A DNA stretch of 64,000 nt from Aricia agestis (GCF_905147365.1 NC_056407.1:16599980-16663979); one strand, 5' to 3'; shown: positions 52,252 to 58,692, counted from the first letter of the stretch. Numbers and translations are program-made. Notes: generated by a model not told the origin, from the letters alone.

Positions 52252-54891
52252 AGAATTGCTCGTTTAAAGATATAAGATTACTATGTTAAAGCACAAAATA
52301 TCAATAGGCGTGATAGTTGAATATATTAGGGCTCGCTTCGCTCGTACTTATTATACTTCTGATAAAATCGTTTGCAGAAAAATATATTGATATTTTTGCA
52401 ACCGACAACTAACCCAAATTCTCAATTGAATTTTTTTATAAAATTATATCATATTTCTACTGCCTTCAAAATTTTGAGATGAGGTTAAATTTATAAAATT
52501 AATCGTGGGAGAGTAATTTTTTTAATTAGGGGCAAACGAGCAAACGGGTCACCTGATGGTAAGCAACTACCGTCGCCCATGGACACTCGCAACATCAGAA
52601 GAGCTGCAGGTGCGTTGCCGGCCTTTTAAGAGGGAATACGCTCTTTTCTTGAAGGTTTGCAGGTTGTATCGGTCTGGAAATACTCCTGTAGTGCTAGCAC
52701 GGCGAAAAGTAGAAATGCGAAAGTATAGACAAACTGTGGACATAAATTTAAGGTGCCGTTCCGATCTTTACCGCAGCTAATCGCGACCGACAAAAATTCA
52801 ATTAAAATGCCACTTTATGACAGACTATAGTATATGTCATAAAGTAAGATGTTATTTGTATTTTAGGACTATATTCTGTCGTAAAGTGGCATTTGAATTG
52901 AATTTTTGGGAACGAAAACCTTAAGTTTATCTCCACAGTTTGTGACTATAGTCTGACATAAAGTGGCATTTTAATTGAATTTTTCGGTACGAAAAAAGTT
53001 TGGAACGAACCTTAAGTTTATCTCCACCATATCTCCTTTGTTTATCTATACTTTCGCATTTCCACTGGTTACCGTGCTAGGGCTACTGGTGACAGTTCAC
53101 TCCAGAGTTTTACAGTGCGCGGCAGAAAGTTACGCGAAAAACGCACTCTGGAAGACTGCCACTCATCAAGGTGATGAGGATGGTATGTTTTTCGCGTGGG
53201 ACGATAGCGAAAAGTTGCAGGTGGTATGATTCCGAACAATTCCTCAGAGCACTCCCCGTGATACAACCGATAGAGGATGCAGAGTGAAGCTACATCTCGG
53301 CGTAATTCCAGGGGGTCTAAGCTGTTTAAAACACAATGGCAGTCAACAATTCGAGCAGCCCTTCGTTGGATATGATCCAGAGGGAGCAGTTGGTATTTTG
53401 GCGCCCCTGCCCAGAGATGAGAACAATATTCCATATGAGGCCGAACCTACGCCTTGTAGAGTTGTAGGCGTTGGTCCGGACTGAAGTACTGTCTCGCTCT
53501 GTTAAGAACGCCAAGCTTCTTCGAGGCTAATTTGGCCTTACCCTCAAGATGATATCGGAACTGGACTTCGCTCGATATGTTGACGCCAAGTATTTCAATG
53601 CTAGGGGAGATGGTTAAAGATGTGCCCTCGAAACGAGGATAAACGACCATTGGTGACTTTTTAGTGGTGAACGCGCAGACTTGTGTCTTGGTGGGGTAAG
53701 GGGTTGAATTGGACTAAGTTACGTCTAACCCATTCAGAGACCTTCTCCGATGAATTCTCCACCTTAGACACAAGTTCGTTTGGACTCTCAGTGACATTTT
53801 GCCGAGAAATATTAGGGGATTATATCATCCGCATAGCAATAAATGCCGTTGGTTTGTAACATGTCATTGATATGCAGTATGAATAGAGTAGGCGATAGCA
53901 CACAGCCCTGAGGGACACCAGCATTAACAGACTGCGTTTCCGAGCATTCGCCGTCAACTACGGCCTTTATGCTTTGTCTGCTAAGAAACTAGTCATGCTT
54001 CGGCACGAATGGGTCGGCTCAACCGGAAAAATACCACGGGCTCACAGAAAACCGGCGTAAAACAGCGCTTGCAATGTGTTTCGCCGAGTAAGTGAGTTTA
54101 CACTTTACCGGAGGCCCAATCCCCTACCCTATTCCCTTCCCTACCCTCCCCCACCCTATTACCTCTTAAAAGGCCGGCAACGCACCTGCAGCTCTTCTGA
54201 TGTTGCGAGTGTCCATGGGCGACGGAAGTTGCTTTCCAGCAGGTGACCCGTTTACTCGTTTATCGCCTTATTTTACATAAAAAAATCGGTCAAAATGCTA
54301 ACCCTAATTTCATTTATTGAGCTAATTATAATTAACCCATCGATCGTGGAATAACGAGACACAATAGCTTATCTATCGTTATCCCGACCGGATGCGGCCG
54401 CTTAGGGCTTCGTGAATTAATATACATTTTTTAAAGTTCTGAGTATGTCCCATAATATTCAAAATTTTTGACATCTTGTAAGATCAACATAACAGTAACA
54501 TCAACATCAACCTAAGCTAGTAGTTTTGCTTTTAGCTGATATATTGAATAGTGGGCGGAGCGTAACACCCCCTCACCCCGCAAGTTGTCACGCGTCGTTT
54601 CATAAGGTTTGATTACGACACCTCCTCTTGGCTCTTTGTATTAGCTCTGTGCTTTTACCTCCTTATGGACTGCATGGTGGACACAATAAGTGTTGTACTT
54701 AATGGCGAATGAATATGATGGGGATGATGTTAATGAAGAGACCACATACAAAAAAGTTTTAGTATAACAAGAAACAAATTATGTTTGCCATTGCAAAATG
54801 CAAATATAAAGGTATAGCATACCTGTGCAGGCGGCTGCGGCATGGAAGTAGCCTCATCGGGCCCGAGACGGGGCCCCGTACGTTTCATCAT
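19316..54891 (-). CDS. Sin3A: Sin3A transcriptional corepressor, 30 coding exons
   Basis: Scaffold of the Sin3-HDAC complex in the nucleus; it bridges DNA-bound factors to histone deacetylases. Exons 1-30 in transcript order: 54891-54823, 41580-41517, 41091-40946, 40320-40100, 37718-37595, 36686-36517, 36213-36098, 35963-35896, 35763-35635, 35222-35100, 34993-34919, 34682-34571, 34154-33932, 33339-33182, 32559-32419, 31559-31462, 31290-31174, 30961-30788, 29981-29877, 29325-29127, 28444-28277, 27945-27857, 27221-27128, 26832-26720, 26301-26130, 25625-25444, 22559-22422, 21119-21015, 20059-19806, 19451-19316. All junctions are GT-AG and phases agree. The sum is 4083 nt: 1360 residues plus TAG. 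The start is the first ATG of MMKRTG, with an in-frame stop upstream. Length is close to the vertebrate protein (about 1270). Confidence 0.95.
19453..19805 (-). other. Sin3A intron 29, no feature
   Basis: 354 nt with no repeat or snoRNA boxes found. A single ATGATG (near 19765) has no partner D box. Confidence 0.4.
20130..21000. repeat. Intron 28: 'gtccctttgttccct' and 'gaagtcggtcaaaa' repeats
   Basis: Two near copies of the segment aagtcgctttt...aaactacgcaacggattt (20135-20200 and 20230-20300). They are followed by a second dispersed sequence, ttccatacaaatttcaagga...tttggaagtcggtcaaaa, also present at 43690-43950 and 47620-47885. Confidence 0.55.
21242..21650. repeat. Two tandem copies of a GTCT-containing short repeat
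   Basis: Each unit has attataaatgcgaaagtg, a short (GTCT)n, gaaccgattttgctgaaatt, gaaaggacata and cgtcatctagt. Units are about 21242-21455 and 21456-21650. In Sin3A intron 27. Confidence 0.65.
21734..22010. mobile_element. MITE with 'aatatacctagcggaatagag' ends
   Basis: Both ends carry the same about 21-nt inverted repeat (atacctagcggaatagag and its complement). 277 bp, no transposase; inside Sin3A intron 27. Confidence 0.72.
22311..22414 (+). mobile_element. 3' fragment of the A-tailed SINE-like family, next to a splice donor
   Basis: gcacctgcatctcttctaat...ccatcgggtgacccttt is the 3' part of the same family as 39713-40038. It ends in AT-rich sequence only about 7 nt from the exon 27 donor (GT at 22421-22420). 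Confidence 0.65.
22667..22753 (-). ncRNA. Box C/D snoRNA, U83-like, intron 26 copy
   Basis: Sense to Sin3A. Box C ATGATGA (22748-22742), box D CTGA (22675-22672), terminal stem AGACA/TGTCT at the two ends. The guide directly upstream of box D is antisense to 18S aaggaaggcagca. It differs from the other copies by a 7-nt insertion between C and D' regions. Box D lies 113 nt upstream of the 3' splice site of exon 27. Confidence 0.85.
22808..23514. mobile_element. Inverted-repeat DNA element, about 707 bp
   Basis: The ends aaaggggtatgaagattttt...ggccgacctactgtccgc are repeated in reverse complement at the right end. A second, internal inverted pair (taaaatggatagctaac / ttagctatccattttt) lies at 23360-23440. 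No transposase ORF. Inside Sin3A intron 26. Confidence 0.7.
23641..24870. mobile_element. Large foldback element, about 1.2 kb
   Basis: The left arm (about 23641-24130) and right arm (about 24394-24870) are inverted copies over more than 450 nt. Both include acgaaaaat(g)gggaaacgtagg, taatattattttgaaattat, tttatggttgaagtctgttg and cattgggcgatctctagt. The loop carries the gcggccgcatccggccgc repeat (24228-24307). A second, broken copy is spread over 60668-62400. In Sin3A intron 26. Confidence 0.75.
24888..25247. mobile_element. MITE 'ttagggcggattcgaccaaact', copy 1
   Basis: Near-identical to 55947-56301. The ends form an imperfect inverted repeat: ttagggcggattcgaccaaa and tttcaagtcgaatcgggcct. 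Includes cactctttgagtaacttggt-like and actcgagtataactg stretches. Abuts the foldback element in intron 26. Confidence 0.7.
25666..25807. mobile_element. Small inverted-repeat element in Sin3A intron 25
   Basis: The left end gaaattgattcctaggcggt and right end gtctaggaatcaacttctc are imperfect inverted repeats, with ggacctacg/cttaggtccgcc inward. About 142 bp. Confidence 0.55.
26993..27060 (-). ncRNA. Degenerate box C/D snoRNA copy, U83-like, intron 23
   Basis: Box D CTGA (27001-26998), guide and C'-like region match the family. The 5' half has diverged and no proper RTGATGA box C is visible; the guide has one mismatch (gctAccttcctt). Probably a decaying copy. Box D is 166 nt from the exon 24 acceptor. 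Confidence 0.55.
27353..27432 (-). ncRNA. Box C/D snoRNA, U83-like, intron 22 copy
   Basis: 80 nt. Terminal stem AGACA/TGTCT, box C ATGATGA (27427-27421), C'-like TGTTGAT, box D CTGA (27361-27358), and a D guide with a 13-nt perfect antisense match to 18S aaggaaggcagca. Box D is 137 nt from the exon 23 acceptor. Confidence 0.9.
27457..27710. repeat. 'gcccgcggcttcgctcgcg' dispersed element, copy 1
   Basis: Runs from tacgagcttttgcccgcggc to tgagttttatatatatagat, including gatccgtccagtggttt and caatcagtcagtcagtcacc. Matches 28821-29065. In Sin3A intron 22. Confidence 0.65.
28012..28091 (-). ncRNA. Box C/D snoRNA, U83-like, intron 21 copy
   Basis: Box C ATGATGA (28086-28080), box D CTGA (28020-28017), guide unchanged. 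The terminal stem is weak here because the sequence outside box C is TATAA rather than AGACA. Box D lies 72 nt upstream of the exon 22 acceptor. Confidence 0.8.
28549..28628 (-). ncRNA. Box C/D snoRNA, U83-like, intron 20 copy
   Basis: 80 nt. Box C GTGATGA (28623-28617, still RTGATGA), box D CTGA (28557-28554), stem AGACA/TGTCT, guide perfect. Box D is 110 nt from the exon 21 acceptor. Flanking cgtgtattttacatt is shared with the intron 26 copy, showing that duplication included flanks. Confidence 0.88.
28821..29065. repeat. 'gcccgcggcttcgctcg' dispersed element, copy 2
   Basis: Matches 27457-27710, lacking a short ctgcac segment. In Sin3A intron 20. Confidence 0.65.
29127..32559 (-). CDS. 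Sin3A: Sin3A exons 15-20: HDAC-interaction region
   Basis: Residues about 600-877. Strongly conserved order: [116 protein letters not shown], then [20 protein letters not shown] and INFKQND. This is the part of Sin3 that holds class I HDACs. It is the most conserved block of the gene and has no odd residues. Introns 19 and 20 carry snoRNA units. Confidence 0.94.
29391..29470 (-). ncRNA. Box C/D snoRNA, U83-like, intron 19 copy
   Basis: 80 nt. Stem AGACA/TGTCT, box C ATGATGA (29465-29459), box D CTGA (29399-29396). The D guide is a 13-nt antisense match to 18S aaggaaggcagca; the fifth base from box D pairs with the A of AAGGA, the human Am468 position. Box D is 71 nt from the exon 20 acceptor. 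Confidence 0.9.
29559..29852. mobile_element. Near-perfect 294-bp palindrome (MITE) beside exon 19
   Basis: The arm tttaagatttattgattctg...aaaacttgtcattttccata is repeated in reverse complement up to cagaatcaataaatcttaaa, with a loop near 29690-29720. Its right end is only about 22 nt from the exon 19 splice donor (GT at 29876-29875). Confidence 0.82.
30000..30787 (-). other. Sin3A intron 18, no feature
   Basis: AT-rich intron sequence. A single TGATGA on the sense strand (30424-30419) lacks a D box within range. Confidence 0.4.
31560..32418 (-). other. Sin3A intron 15, no clear feature
   Basis: No snoRNA boxes and no clear repeat family apart from a short 'gtacatatttcgggataaat' stretch (about 32030-32060) resembling the repeats at 21.2-21.6 kb. 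Confidence 0.35.
33182..34154 (-). CDS. Sin3A: Sin3A exons 13-14: PAH3
   Basis: Residues about 473-599. A basic PPAKKPR stretch (possible nuclear localisation signal) and a His/Pro/Ala-rich linker with repeated HAPH units are followed by the third PAH. It is visible as [22 protein letters not shown], split after AG of the last Arg codon and continuing [16 protein letters not shown] and [17 protein letters not shown]. Confidence 0.92.
33526..33790. repeat. Dispersed repeat as at 6.0 kb, with cgacgccgca inverted insert
   Basis: Shares attccgtaacgaaaa and cggtgtttgcgtgcgtgcga with 6035-6200, and ccccgagtgccacacatatt with about 1800. It contains a short inverted pair, cgacgccgcaccgctg/cagcgtgcggcgtcg. 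In Sin3A intron 13. Confidence 0.6.
35100..35963 (-). CDS. Sin3A: Sin3A exons 8-10: PAH2
   Basis: Residues about 304-410. The second paired amphipathic helix is visible as [27 protein letters not shown] and [20 protein letters not shown], followed by GQFLPDA. PAH2 is the usual binding site for Mad/Mxd-type SID helices. Exon 8 is only 68 nt and intron 8 only 132 nt. Intron 9 hosts a box C/D snoRNA unit. Confidence 0.93.
35287..35360 (-). ncRNA. Box C/D snoRNA, SNORD65-like, intron 9 copy
   Basis: Core 66 nt. Box C ATGATGA (35356-35350), D'-like TCGA after the guide taattaccgt, C' AATGATA, box D CTGA (35294-35291). The D' guide pairs with 18S gcggtaatt (530-loop region); the fifth base points to the U after GCGG (human Um627). 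A second stretch, ttgcggctgct, also pairs with the adjacent 18S agcagccgcgg. Box D is 69 nt from the exon 10 acceptor. Confidence 0.85.
36277..36350 (-). ncRNA. Box C/D snoRNA, SNORD65-like, intron 6 copy
   Basis: Almost identical to the intron 9 copy (one difference in the core). Box C ATGATGA (36346-36340), box D CTGA (36284-36281). Box D is 68 nt from the exon 7 acceptor. Confidence 0.86.
36754..36823 (-). ncRNA. Box C/D snoRNA, SNORD65-like, intron 5 copy
   Basis: Box C ATGATGA (36818-36812), guide taattaccgt followed by TTGA as D', C'-like AAATGAAA, box D CTGA (36761-36758). The part between C' and D has diverged from the intron 6/9 copies (atggctgctttttta), but the D' guide is kept. 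Box D is 72 nt from the exon 6 acceptor. Confidence 0.83.
36998..37286. mobile_element. Palindromic MITE 'acagggtgtaacaaaaataagt'
   Basis: The ends acagggtgtaacaaaaataa and ttatttttgttacacactgt continue inverted for about 85 nt each (ctttcacagtgaactct). Flanks are TA-rich, so a TA duplication is possible. A shorter copy is at 61895-62067. In Sin3A intron 5. Confidence 0.75.
37595..40320 (-). CDS. Sin3A: Sin3A exons 4-5: PAH1
   Basis: Residues about 94-208 of the protein. A Gly/Pro-rich lead is followed by the first paired amphipathic helix, starting [17 protein letters not shown] (about 127) and running through [24 protein letters not shown] and [13 protein letters not shown] (about 203). 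PAH domains bind short helices of transcription factors. The junction is in phase 2, inside a Thr codon before IDTPG, and intron 4 holds a box C/D snoRNA unit. An upstream in-frame acceptor at 40344 would add eight residues (SDVGHYPQ). Confidence 0.93.
37783..37851 (-). ncRNA. Box C/D snoRNA, SNORD65-like, intron 4 copy
   Basis: Box C ATGATGA (37847-37841), guide ctaattaccgt followed by TTGA as D', C'-like AAATGAAA, box D CTGA (37790-37787). Closest to the intron 5 copy. Box D is 69 nt from the exon 5 acceptor. Confidence 0.84.
38056..38111. other. Short perfect-stem hairpin in Sin3A intron 4
   Basis: Two 26-nt arms, aatgcattgaaatatgca.. and its complement, with one mismatch and a 4-nt loop (tggt). 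Fold size is like a small-RNA hairpin, but the loop is short and nothing else supports a microRNA. Confidence 0.5.
38780..39020 (+). mobile_element. A-tailed SINE-like element, truncated copy
   Basis: Begins acgtgggagagccatgcttc, ends aaaggccggcaacgctga. Same family as 39713-40038 but missing the 3' part. Confidence 0.7.
39713..40038 (+). mobile_element. A-tailed SINE-like element, full copy
   Basis: Runs acgtgggagagccatgcttc, a pyrimidine-rich ccctaccctattccctt region, ggccggcaacgcac, ccatcaggtgacccgtttg, ending in an A-run. The 5' part has a box-B-like ccggctcgaccgg. Other copies: 38780, 45660-45965 (-), 52528-52640 (part, -), 53993-54285, 63228-63560 (-) and a fragment at 22311. It resembles the lepidopteran Metulj-type SINE; name from memory. 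Confidence 0.78.
40600..40880. repeat. 'ggttccgtaccc' family copy in Sin3A intron 3
   Basis: Inverted copy ending gggttccgtttttacccttt, with a gacagacagacg run and tagtatttgttgttatagcg. Same family as 11.5 kb. Confidence 0.6.
41265..41422. repeat. 'cattttcggcacgccacac' dispersed repeat, copy 1
   Basis: tatttgtattatcattttcg...gtgtgacgcttccaatgaca...cgcagctatcacgct matches 42566-42731 in the same orientation, 1.3 kb away. In Sin3A intron 2. Confidence 0.6.
42290..42480. other. GC-rich, CpG-rich patch in Sin3A intron 1
   Basis: Sequence such as ctgacgtcgcgcggcgaatg and cgtacgcgccccgcgtcccg is unlike the AT-rich surroundings. An internal promoter or enhancer is possible, but nothing beyond composition supports it. 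Confidence 0.3.
42566..42731. repeat. 'cattttcggcacgccacac' dispersed repeat, copy 2
   Basis: Direct copy of 41265-41422 with a short insertion; ends with a gtgtttgtgtgtgtgg run. In Sin3A intron 1. Confidence 0.6.
43595..44135. repeat. Composite of 'ggttccgtaccc' and 'gaagtcggt' family repeats
   Basis: Opens with aaggttccgtacccaaaggg, contains a local inverted pair (caaaattctttttgtgttgt / acaacacaaaaagaatttt, 43784-43832), a (GACA)n run at about 44045-44085, and closes gccatttggctacggaaccc. Confidence 0.55.
44930..45490. repeat. 'ggtaccgtacccaaagggt' repeat and joined 'cggccaagtgcgagttgg' segment
   Basis: The first part (44930-45180) belongs to the same family as 11.5 kb. From 45270 it is the inverted partner of 6965-7180. 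Confidence 0.55.
45660..45965 (-). mobile_element. A-tailed SINE-like element, inverted copy
   Basis: Reverse of the 39713 copy, including the gggaagggatgggaaggg purine run and gagaacgtggtatttatccg; ends atggctctcccacgta. Confidence 0.75.
46000..47885. repeat. Repeat mosaic in Sin3A intron 1
   Basis: Contains 'gccatttggcttcggaaccc' (46070-46200), a 'gccaagtgcgagttgaactc' piece (47265-47360) and a 'tttggaagtcggttaaaa' piece (47500-47885). No gene seen. Confidence 0.45.
47793..47860. repeat. (AT)n microsatellite
   Basis: About 34 uninterrupted AT units. Confidence 0.95.
47949..48915 (-). mobile_element. Internally deleted piggyBac element with TTAA duplication
   Basis: The inverted ends CCCGTGAGAAGGCGCGC and GCGCGCCTTCTCACGGG are flanked by TTAA on both sides (47945-47948 and 48916-48919). 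On the - strand an N-terminal-like piece begins [20 protein letters not shown] (from about 48523). A separate frame ends with [12 protein letters not shown] then TGA (about 48330-48260), the Cys-rich C-terminus typical of piggyBac transposases. The DDE core is missing, so the copy is non-autonomous. Confidence 0.88.
48967..49844. mobile_element. Inverted-repeat element interrupted by other repeats
   Basis: The left end taggtattcggggtaaacgc and right end gcggcgttttaccccgaatgccta are inverted, with acttttacc/gggtaaa repeats inward. The middle (49195-49540) is a 'ggttccgtagccaaatggc' family repeat. Confidence 0.5.
49589..49631. repeat. Short perfect hairpin
   Basis: cataataatgtgacacac / gtgtgtcacattattatg around a gaaaa centre. 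Confidence 0.8.
49858..50230. mobile_element. Large AT-rich palindrome
   Basis: Arms of about 130 nt: ttttatttaaaaagaagaaa, tttccccttaaaaattctaa and gttataacctcaatatatta each recur inverted after a centre at about 50000-50110. It behaves like a foldback MITE; no ORF. Confidence 0.7.
50434..50522. repeat. Degenerate (CGACA) simple repeat
   Basis: Runs of acgatacgacacgacacg and acacggcacgacaggacacg, directly before the 121-bp satellite. Confidence 0.75.
50522..51010. repeat. Tandem satellite, four units of about 121 bp
   Basis: Each unit has gagccctttcatttgatacc, catattgcagaagtg, taaaaataactat, gccgccatattggat and gacattacattcgtt. The starting points of the shared gagccc block are spaced about 121 nt apart (50545, 50667, 50788, 50909). 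The last unit is diverged. In Sin3A intron 1. Confidence 0.85.
51259..52126. mobile_element. Non-autonomous hAT element with 8-bp target duplication
   Basis: The ends TAGGGTTGCTGAGGA and TCCTCAACAACCCTA are inverted repeats. CCCGAAAC occurs on both sides (51251-51258 and 52127-52134), the 8-bp duplication expected of hAT. The uninterrupted site (cgcccccgaaaccccctat) is seen at about 18213. The interior is built of ttcctc(a/t)tccgc repeats and a nested MITE (51574-51780). No transposase. Confidence 0.87.
51574..51780. mobile_element. Nested MITE 'taagggccgcg'
   Basis: The ends taagggccgcg and cgcggccctta, the inner gagcactttcag/ctgaaagagctc, and ttaaactttatcttcatt with its inverse form a palindrome. 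It relates to the hairpin inserts at 12275-12353 and 15905-15989. Confidence 0.75.
52171..52247. repeat. (TA)n microsatellite
   Basis: About 38 uninterrupted units, within the 'gattccgagattccaa' repeat. Confidence 0.95.
52528..52640 (-). mobile_element. A-tailed SINE-like element, 3' part only
   Basis: ggggcaaacgagcaaacggg to gcgttgccggccttttaaga, reverse orientation of the 39713 copy. Confidence 0.65.
52707..53063. mobile_element. Inverted-repeat element 'agaaatgcgaaagtatagac'
   Basis: The left aaatgcgaaagtatagacaa and right ttatctatactttcgcattt are inverted. Inside, caattaaaatgccactttat/ataaagtggcattttaattg occur as inverted and direct partial copies. Confidence 0.6.
53069..53990 (-). mobile_element. 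LINE reverse transcriptase fragment
   Basis: On the - strand, in order: [12 protein letters not shown] and YCYADD (53820-53920, RT catalytic box), then [19 protein letters not shown] and [12 protein letters not shown] (53650-53450), then [19 protein letters not shown] and [14 protein letters not shown], ending TAA (53069-53071). The pieces are in different frames and the 5' part is missing, so it is a dead copy. It is of the R1/Jockey/CR1 type and differs from the LINE at 3-5.6 kb. The SINE at 53993 marks its truncated edge. Confidence 0.85.
53993..54285 (+). mobile_element. A-tailed SINE-like element, copy
   Basis: catgcttcggcacgaatggg to cgcctta...aaaaaa. The first bases of the family (acgtgggagagc) are missing. 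Confidence 0.72.
54330..54421. repeat. 'gatgcggccgcttagggctt' repeat, inverted copy
   Basis: Reverse complement of 24228-24307 and of part of 6495-6585. It is bounded by ttaaccc and gaattaa, and a diverged relative is at 55203-55303. Confidence 0.6.
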
Positions 54892-54923
54892 TGGGTCGGA
54901 TCAACCACCCATTACCCGAACAC

Positions 54924-55946
54924 CTGAAAAATATAGATATAATTTTAAGTTAAAAATTAGAATTTGGGGCTTAAATTATTGGGGCTTTATTATTTAAAAA
55001 AAAATTATACTGAAAGTACAAATGACAAAAAGTGAAGAGTGTCTTCTCTTCTAATTCTATCAAGTAAAGATTTGAATTTATGGATAACATAGGCTACATT
55101 TCTATAAATCAGATTTTAGTATTATTACATAATTATAGTATTCTTCTTAAATCTTGGATTTCTAGACATCAGTTGTTTGTTGTCTCTCAAAGTCACTTAT
55201 TAACCCGTTGATCATGGAAACACCAGACACAATAGAATTTCTATTGTGTGAACCGGTGACCGAGGCACCGGTGACCGTATGGGGCTTAATGAATTAATTT
55301 TTAGTTTTAAAGATTTATCCTCACAGATCGCCAAGTAGCCGTACTCAAAAGTGAAAAAAAAAAAAGTTTTTGAGCCACTGTTGATTGTTTATAATTTTCT
55401 ATCCATAAATAATTTTACAATTTTTTTATTTTGTAAGGATGCATAATGAACAGAAAATTACCCTCCTGATATTTCCTTATGAACTTTTATTCAAATTTAA
55501 ATCAAGGAAGGCCTTTCAATATTTGTAGATCATGGAAATGTATGAATTATATGTCAATAGTGATAAGATTCTGAACATCTGTAAAGTATTAAAACATAAT
55601 TATGTCCCATTGTCTGGTCTCCATAACACAAATCCAAGTAGTTAGTATGGGGCCAGATGAACATGATTCAAAGATATTATATTATTACTAGCTGTTGCCC
55701 GCGACTTCAGTTTATAGCGCGCGGTGTCAATAAAATTGGTGTCAAAAGCTTTTTAAAACCCTGGTACCCTTAAATCAAAATACCCAAAACAGCCGTGTAG
55801 TGTGCACATAATATGTTTTTTTTTTTTAAATTAAACTTTTTTTAATACCTTTTAAAGCTTATTTAGCTTTACACAACTTAGCTGCATAATGCATTACACA
55901 ACTTTAGCTTTGCCCAATAGCCAATACCCATAGGCCATTAAACTAT
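54924..55946 (-). other. Region 5' of the Sin3A start exon
   Basis: An acceptor (CT at 54924-54925, TTTTCAG on the - strand) lies 32 nt upstream of the ATG, so at least one non-coding 5' exon lies further up. Contains a diverged 'caatagaatttctattgtgt' repeat (55203-55303) and a 'gttgcccgcgacttcagttt' fragment (55690-55830). Confidence 0.5.
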
Positions 55947-56301
55947 TTAGGGCGGATTCGACCAAACTGGATTAAAATTTTACTCGAGTATAACTGTCTC
56001 CTAATCTAAGAGTAAGCTGGTTTTGCGTTTTTCCAACTTCTAATCCAAGAATGAGGTAACGCGAGTAAATAATTAAACGGGCTATTTTGGTGGAATAAAT
56101 ATTAAACTGAGAATAGTTGCATAACAGGGTTCACCTGTCACGGTCGGTGTCATTGTGAACTATAATTGACATTTTATTTCATACTCTTTGAGTAACTTGG
56201 TAAAATGCAAACTATTATACCCTAGAGTAAATTAAAGGAGTAAAATTATTCTCATGATAGTTATACTCGTGTAACTTCAAGTTTGGTCGAATCGGGCCTT
56301 A
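55947..56301. mobile_element. MITE 'ttagggcggattcgaccaaact', copy 2
   Basis: Near-identical to 24888-25247, 31 kb away, with small indels. Keeps the clean right end gtttggtcgaatcgggcctt. Confidence 0.72.
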
Positions 56302-56335
56302 GTATTTATTATTGGTAGACAGTTGTTTCTGATTT

Positions 56336-57350
56336 CTATGTTGGTACGTGAGTTATTTAATAACATGTATAACAATCGAAAGAATCGAAACCTTAACTCA
56401 ACATGGTACCACCTCTTATAGAAATACATATGAGCAAGAGATAGCGCGATCTAGGTGACTCTTGGCGCCATCTATTCCAGTTTTTGGAACTAACTTAATT
56501 TGAACAAATTTACGCATAAACACCCCCTTACAACCCCTTTTTCCAGTAAGAAGTAGCCTATGTCCTTTCTCAGGCTTTAGACTATCTGTGTACAACATTT
56601 CATTACAATCGGTTCAGTAGTTTTGGTGCTGTTGTTTTTGAATTTGATATCTAATCTAAGTTGGTAGGTGAGTTCTTAGTTAAAAACGTGTGTAACAATC
56701 GAAAGAATCGAAAAACCTAGCTGGACATGGTACCACCTCTTCTAGAAATACGCATGAGCAAGCAATAGCGCGATCTAGGGGACTCTTGGTGCCATCTATT
56801 TTGAGTTTTTGGAACTAACTTAATTTGACCAAATTTACGCATTTTCACCCCCTTACAACCCCCTTTTCCAGTTAAAAAGTAGCCTTTGTCCTTTCTCAGG
56901 CTTTAGACTATCTGTGTACAACATTTCATTACAATCGGTTCAGTAGTTTTGGTGCTGTTGTTTTTGAATTTGATATCTAATCTAAGTTGGTAGGTGAGTT
57001 CTTAGTTAAAAACGTGTATAACAATCGAAAGAATCGAAAAACCTAGCTTGACATGGTACCACCTCTTATAGAAATACGCATGAGCAAGCAATAGCGCGAT
57101 CTAGGGGACTCTTGGCGCCATCTATTTTGAGTTTTTGGAACTAACTTAATTTGACCAAATTTACGCATTTTCACCCCCTTACAACCCCCTTTTCCAGTTA
57201 AAAAGTAGCCTATGTCCTTTCTCAGGCTTTAGACTATCTGTGTACAAAATTTCATTACAATCGGTTCAGTAGTTTTGGCGTGAAAGCGAGACAGACAGAC
57301 AGACAGACAGACAGAGATACTTTCGCATTTATAATATTAGTATAGATAAT
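56336..57350. repeat. Three tandem units of about 326 bp ending in a (GTCY)n-type element
   Basis: Units share caatcgaaagaatcgaaa, catggtaccacctct, gcgcgatctagg, ccttacaacc and tttcattacaatcggttcag. Corresponding ggtgctgttg/ggcgtgaaag points are 326-327 nt apart. The last unit runs into gacagacagacag and tcgcatttataatattagta. A single related unit lies at 15580-15865. Confidence 0.75.
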
Positions 57351-57930
57351 ACTAGATGTTGCGGCTTCGCCCGAGTAAATTAGATATTTCACAGACAAAT
57401 TAGTCCACAAAAAATAGCCTATCACATGGTCTATTTCTTACTTGTGCCAAATTACAGAAAAATTGCTCCAGTAGTTTGTGAGATAAGCCCTTTCAAATAA
57501 CTTCTCCCGTTTTTTCCACATTTTCCTCTATTTCTTCGCTTCTTTAGTCTTAGCGTAATAAAATATATAGCCTTTGTAGATAAATGGGCTATCTACCACT
57601 GAAAGAATTTTTCAAATCGGACCAGTAGTTCCTGAGATTAGTGCATTCAAATAAGCCCTTTCAAATAATTTCTCTTTTTTTTTACATTTTTCTCTATTTC
57701 TTCTCTCTTATTAGTTTTAGCGTGATAAAATATAGTCTGCCTTTCCCGATAAATGGACTATCTAACACTAATATAAAATATAGCCTATAGCCTTCCTAGA
57801 TAAATGGGCTATCTTATATCTAACACTGAAAGAATATTTAAATGGGACAGTAGTTCCTGAGATTAGCGCGTTCAAACAAACTAACTAACAAACTCTTCAG
57901 CTTTATAATATTAGTATAGATAGATCTATA
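57350..57930. repeat. 'actagatgttgcggcttcgcc' repeat with internal copies
   Basis: Contains two or three partial copies of gataaatggactatctaaca and gtagttcctgagatta. Related fragments are at 17940-18130. Confidence 0.5.
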
Positions 57931-58692
57931 ATTTTAATACTCCATGTTTTAACGTTATACATAAATGTTTGCTCAAGTTATATTCTCTTGTTAAATCAAA
58001 CTCATGTTTTTATTTATGTTAACACCATGCAGGCCACATGGCCTAATAGTTACAAGCACATTCACATAAAATAATGTTCAGCTAAAGATGATAAGATGAT
58101 ATGATGATAATGGAGGTGTTAATACCCAACTATATCAGGATGGTTGGTTTCCTTAGTGTATGTGATATTAGCTGCAATCATATTATAGCTCGAGAGGTAT
58201 CATTAGATTCTTTAGTTAGGTTATCATTGGTTATGTTATCATCACATATTTAAAATATAAGTTTTTAATAATTTGTATATGAATCATAATTGTGGTTAGT
58301 TTACATTTTATTTTTAGGTTACATAGGGTAGTACCAGTGGCTATCACAAAACCACATGTTCATGAACCACATGCTTTTATTACACAATTCATGTCGACAA
58401 AGTTACATTTTAATTGTTTACATATTATGGCTTCCTCTCATAGAAACTCATACGTAAAGTAATGTCTGAAAAGACGCATATCCACAACTGGATTCTGAAT
58501 ACTGAAGGATCTAATCAAACAGAGTTGTTTATTTCTTAGTGTTTAGAAACCGAACGATAATAATTGTGTATGATTTTCAAAGAGCTTGGATTACGTAAGG
58601 TTTATAGATAACGCCACAGAAACAATACATACGCTACAATATAGTACATAATTGTATATTAAATGTGATGCCGCTCGTCGGCTCGATCGCGA

